A program made the translations under genes and the position numbers. A DNA stretch of 5,554 nt from an uncultured Haemophilus sp. (lineage in GTDB: Bacteria; Pseudomonadota; Gammaproteobacteria; Enterobacterales; Pasteurellaceae): contig CABSXY010000127.1 in assembly GCA_902481695.1 (NCBI GenBank), forward strand, positions 1 to 5,554. The letters run 5' to 3'. The notes beneath the pieces were generated by a model. That model had not been told where the DNA came from. It saw only the letters and a program-made list of their open reading frames with translations, and did not search any database. Below, in pieces: positions 5,473 to 5,554 of the stretch. Within the stretch, counting starts at the first letter, position 1, and each line of letters begins with the position of its first letter.

Positions 5473-5477
5473 TTGCA

Positions 5478-5554
5478 TTAATGTAATTTCAATCTTGGTT
5501 TTAAATAGTGGTTAAGTTTATCCACTAAAATAATCAAGCCAATCTTAATACATC
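5478..5554 (-). CDS. Probable 3' end of an unidentified convergent gene (partial)
   Basis: One minus-strand frame is open from the right edge to a TAA at 5478-5480, giving 24 codons: IKIGLIILVDKLNHYLKPRL near the edge, ending LKLH. The other two minus frames hit stops within a few codons. The stop lies three bases before the 30-bp bidirectional terminator, exactly where a convergent gene should end. The peptide is a hydrophobic stretch followed by a basic tail, like the last membrane segment of a transporter permease, perhaps of an ABC importer, but it is far too short to name. It may also be non-coding. Confidence 0.5.
   Translation of the reverse strand, partial: CIKIGLIILVDKLNHYLKPRLKLH

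Larger units (their letters stand above)
5445..5474. terminator. Bidirectional terminator formed by inverted uptake signals
   Basis: Perfect 30-base palindrome: AAAAGTGCGGTTAAA (5445-5459) joined directly to its reverse complement (5460-5474), eight bases after the folD stop. In RNA it forms a stem with T-runs leaving it on either strand, so it can stop folD and a convergent gene. Head-to-head uptake signals used as terminators are well known in Haemophilus. Confidence 0.87.

Overview
This window is ordinary core chromosome from a member of the Pasteurellaceae, most likely Haemophilus or a close relative. The best evidence is six exact copies of AAGTGCGGT, the core of the Haemophilus-type DNA uptake signal sequence. 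All the recognised proteins also closely resemble gamma-proteobacterial housekeeping proteins. Species cannot be fixed from the sequence alone; H. parainfluenzae or a similar species would fit.

Left part (1-3823): four genes lie on the minus strand. Read in transcription order they are dauA (SulP-family C4-dicarboxylate transporter with a STAS domain), a strong intrinsic terminator, the tight pair rph-pyrE (RNase PH and orotate phosphoribosyltransferase, 9 bp apart), a 106-bp gap with two inverted repeats and an uptake signal, and the N-terminal part of djlA (membrane-anchored DnaJ-like co-chaperone), which runs off the left edge.

Middle (3824-4563): a tRNA island. tRNA-Ser(GGA) is on the plus strand with its own sigma-70 promoter, divergent from dauA. 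It converges on a minus-strand pair, tRNA-Pro(TGG) then tRNA-Arg(TCT), driven by a near-consensus promoter. All three tRNAs encode their CCA ends.

Right part (4564-5554): folD (methylene-tetrahydrofolate dehydrogenase/cyclohydrolase) is on the plus strand. A good PurR-type operator overlaps its predicted transcription start. folD ends at a perfect 30-bp palindrome made of two head-to-head uptake signals, which should act as a two-way terminator. A short open frame on the minus strand ends just beyond it and is probably the 3' end of a convergent gene.

The genes serve nucleotide and one-carbon metabolism (pyrE, folD), tRNA supply and maturation (tRNAs, rph), membrane transport (dauA) and protein quality control (djlA). 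I found no mobile element, CRISPR array, defence module or novel multi-gene system. The points worth a second look are regulatory: the PurR site at folD, the lack of room for an E. coli-style attenuator before pyrE, the hairpin in the pyrE-djlA gap, and the placement of the uptake signals.
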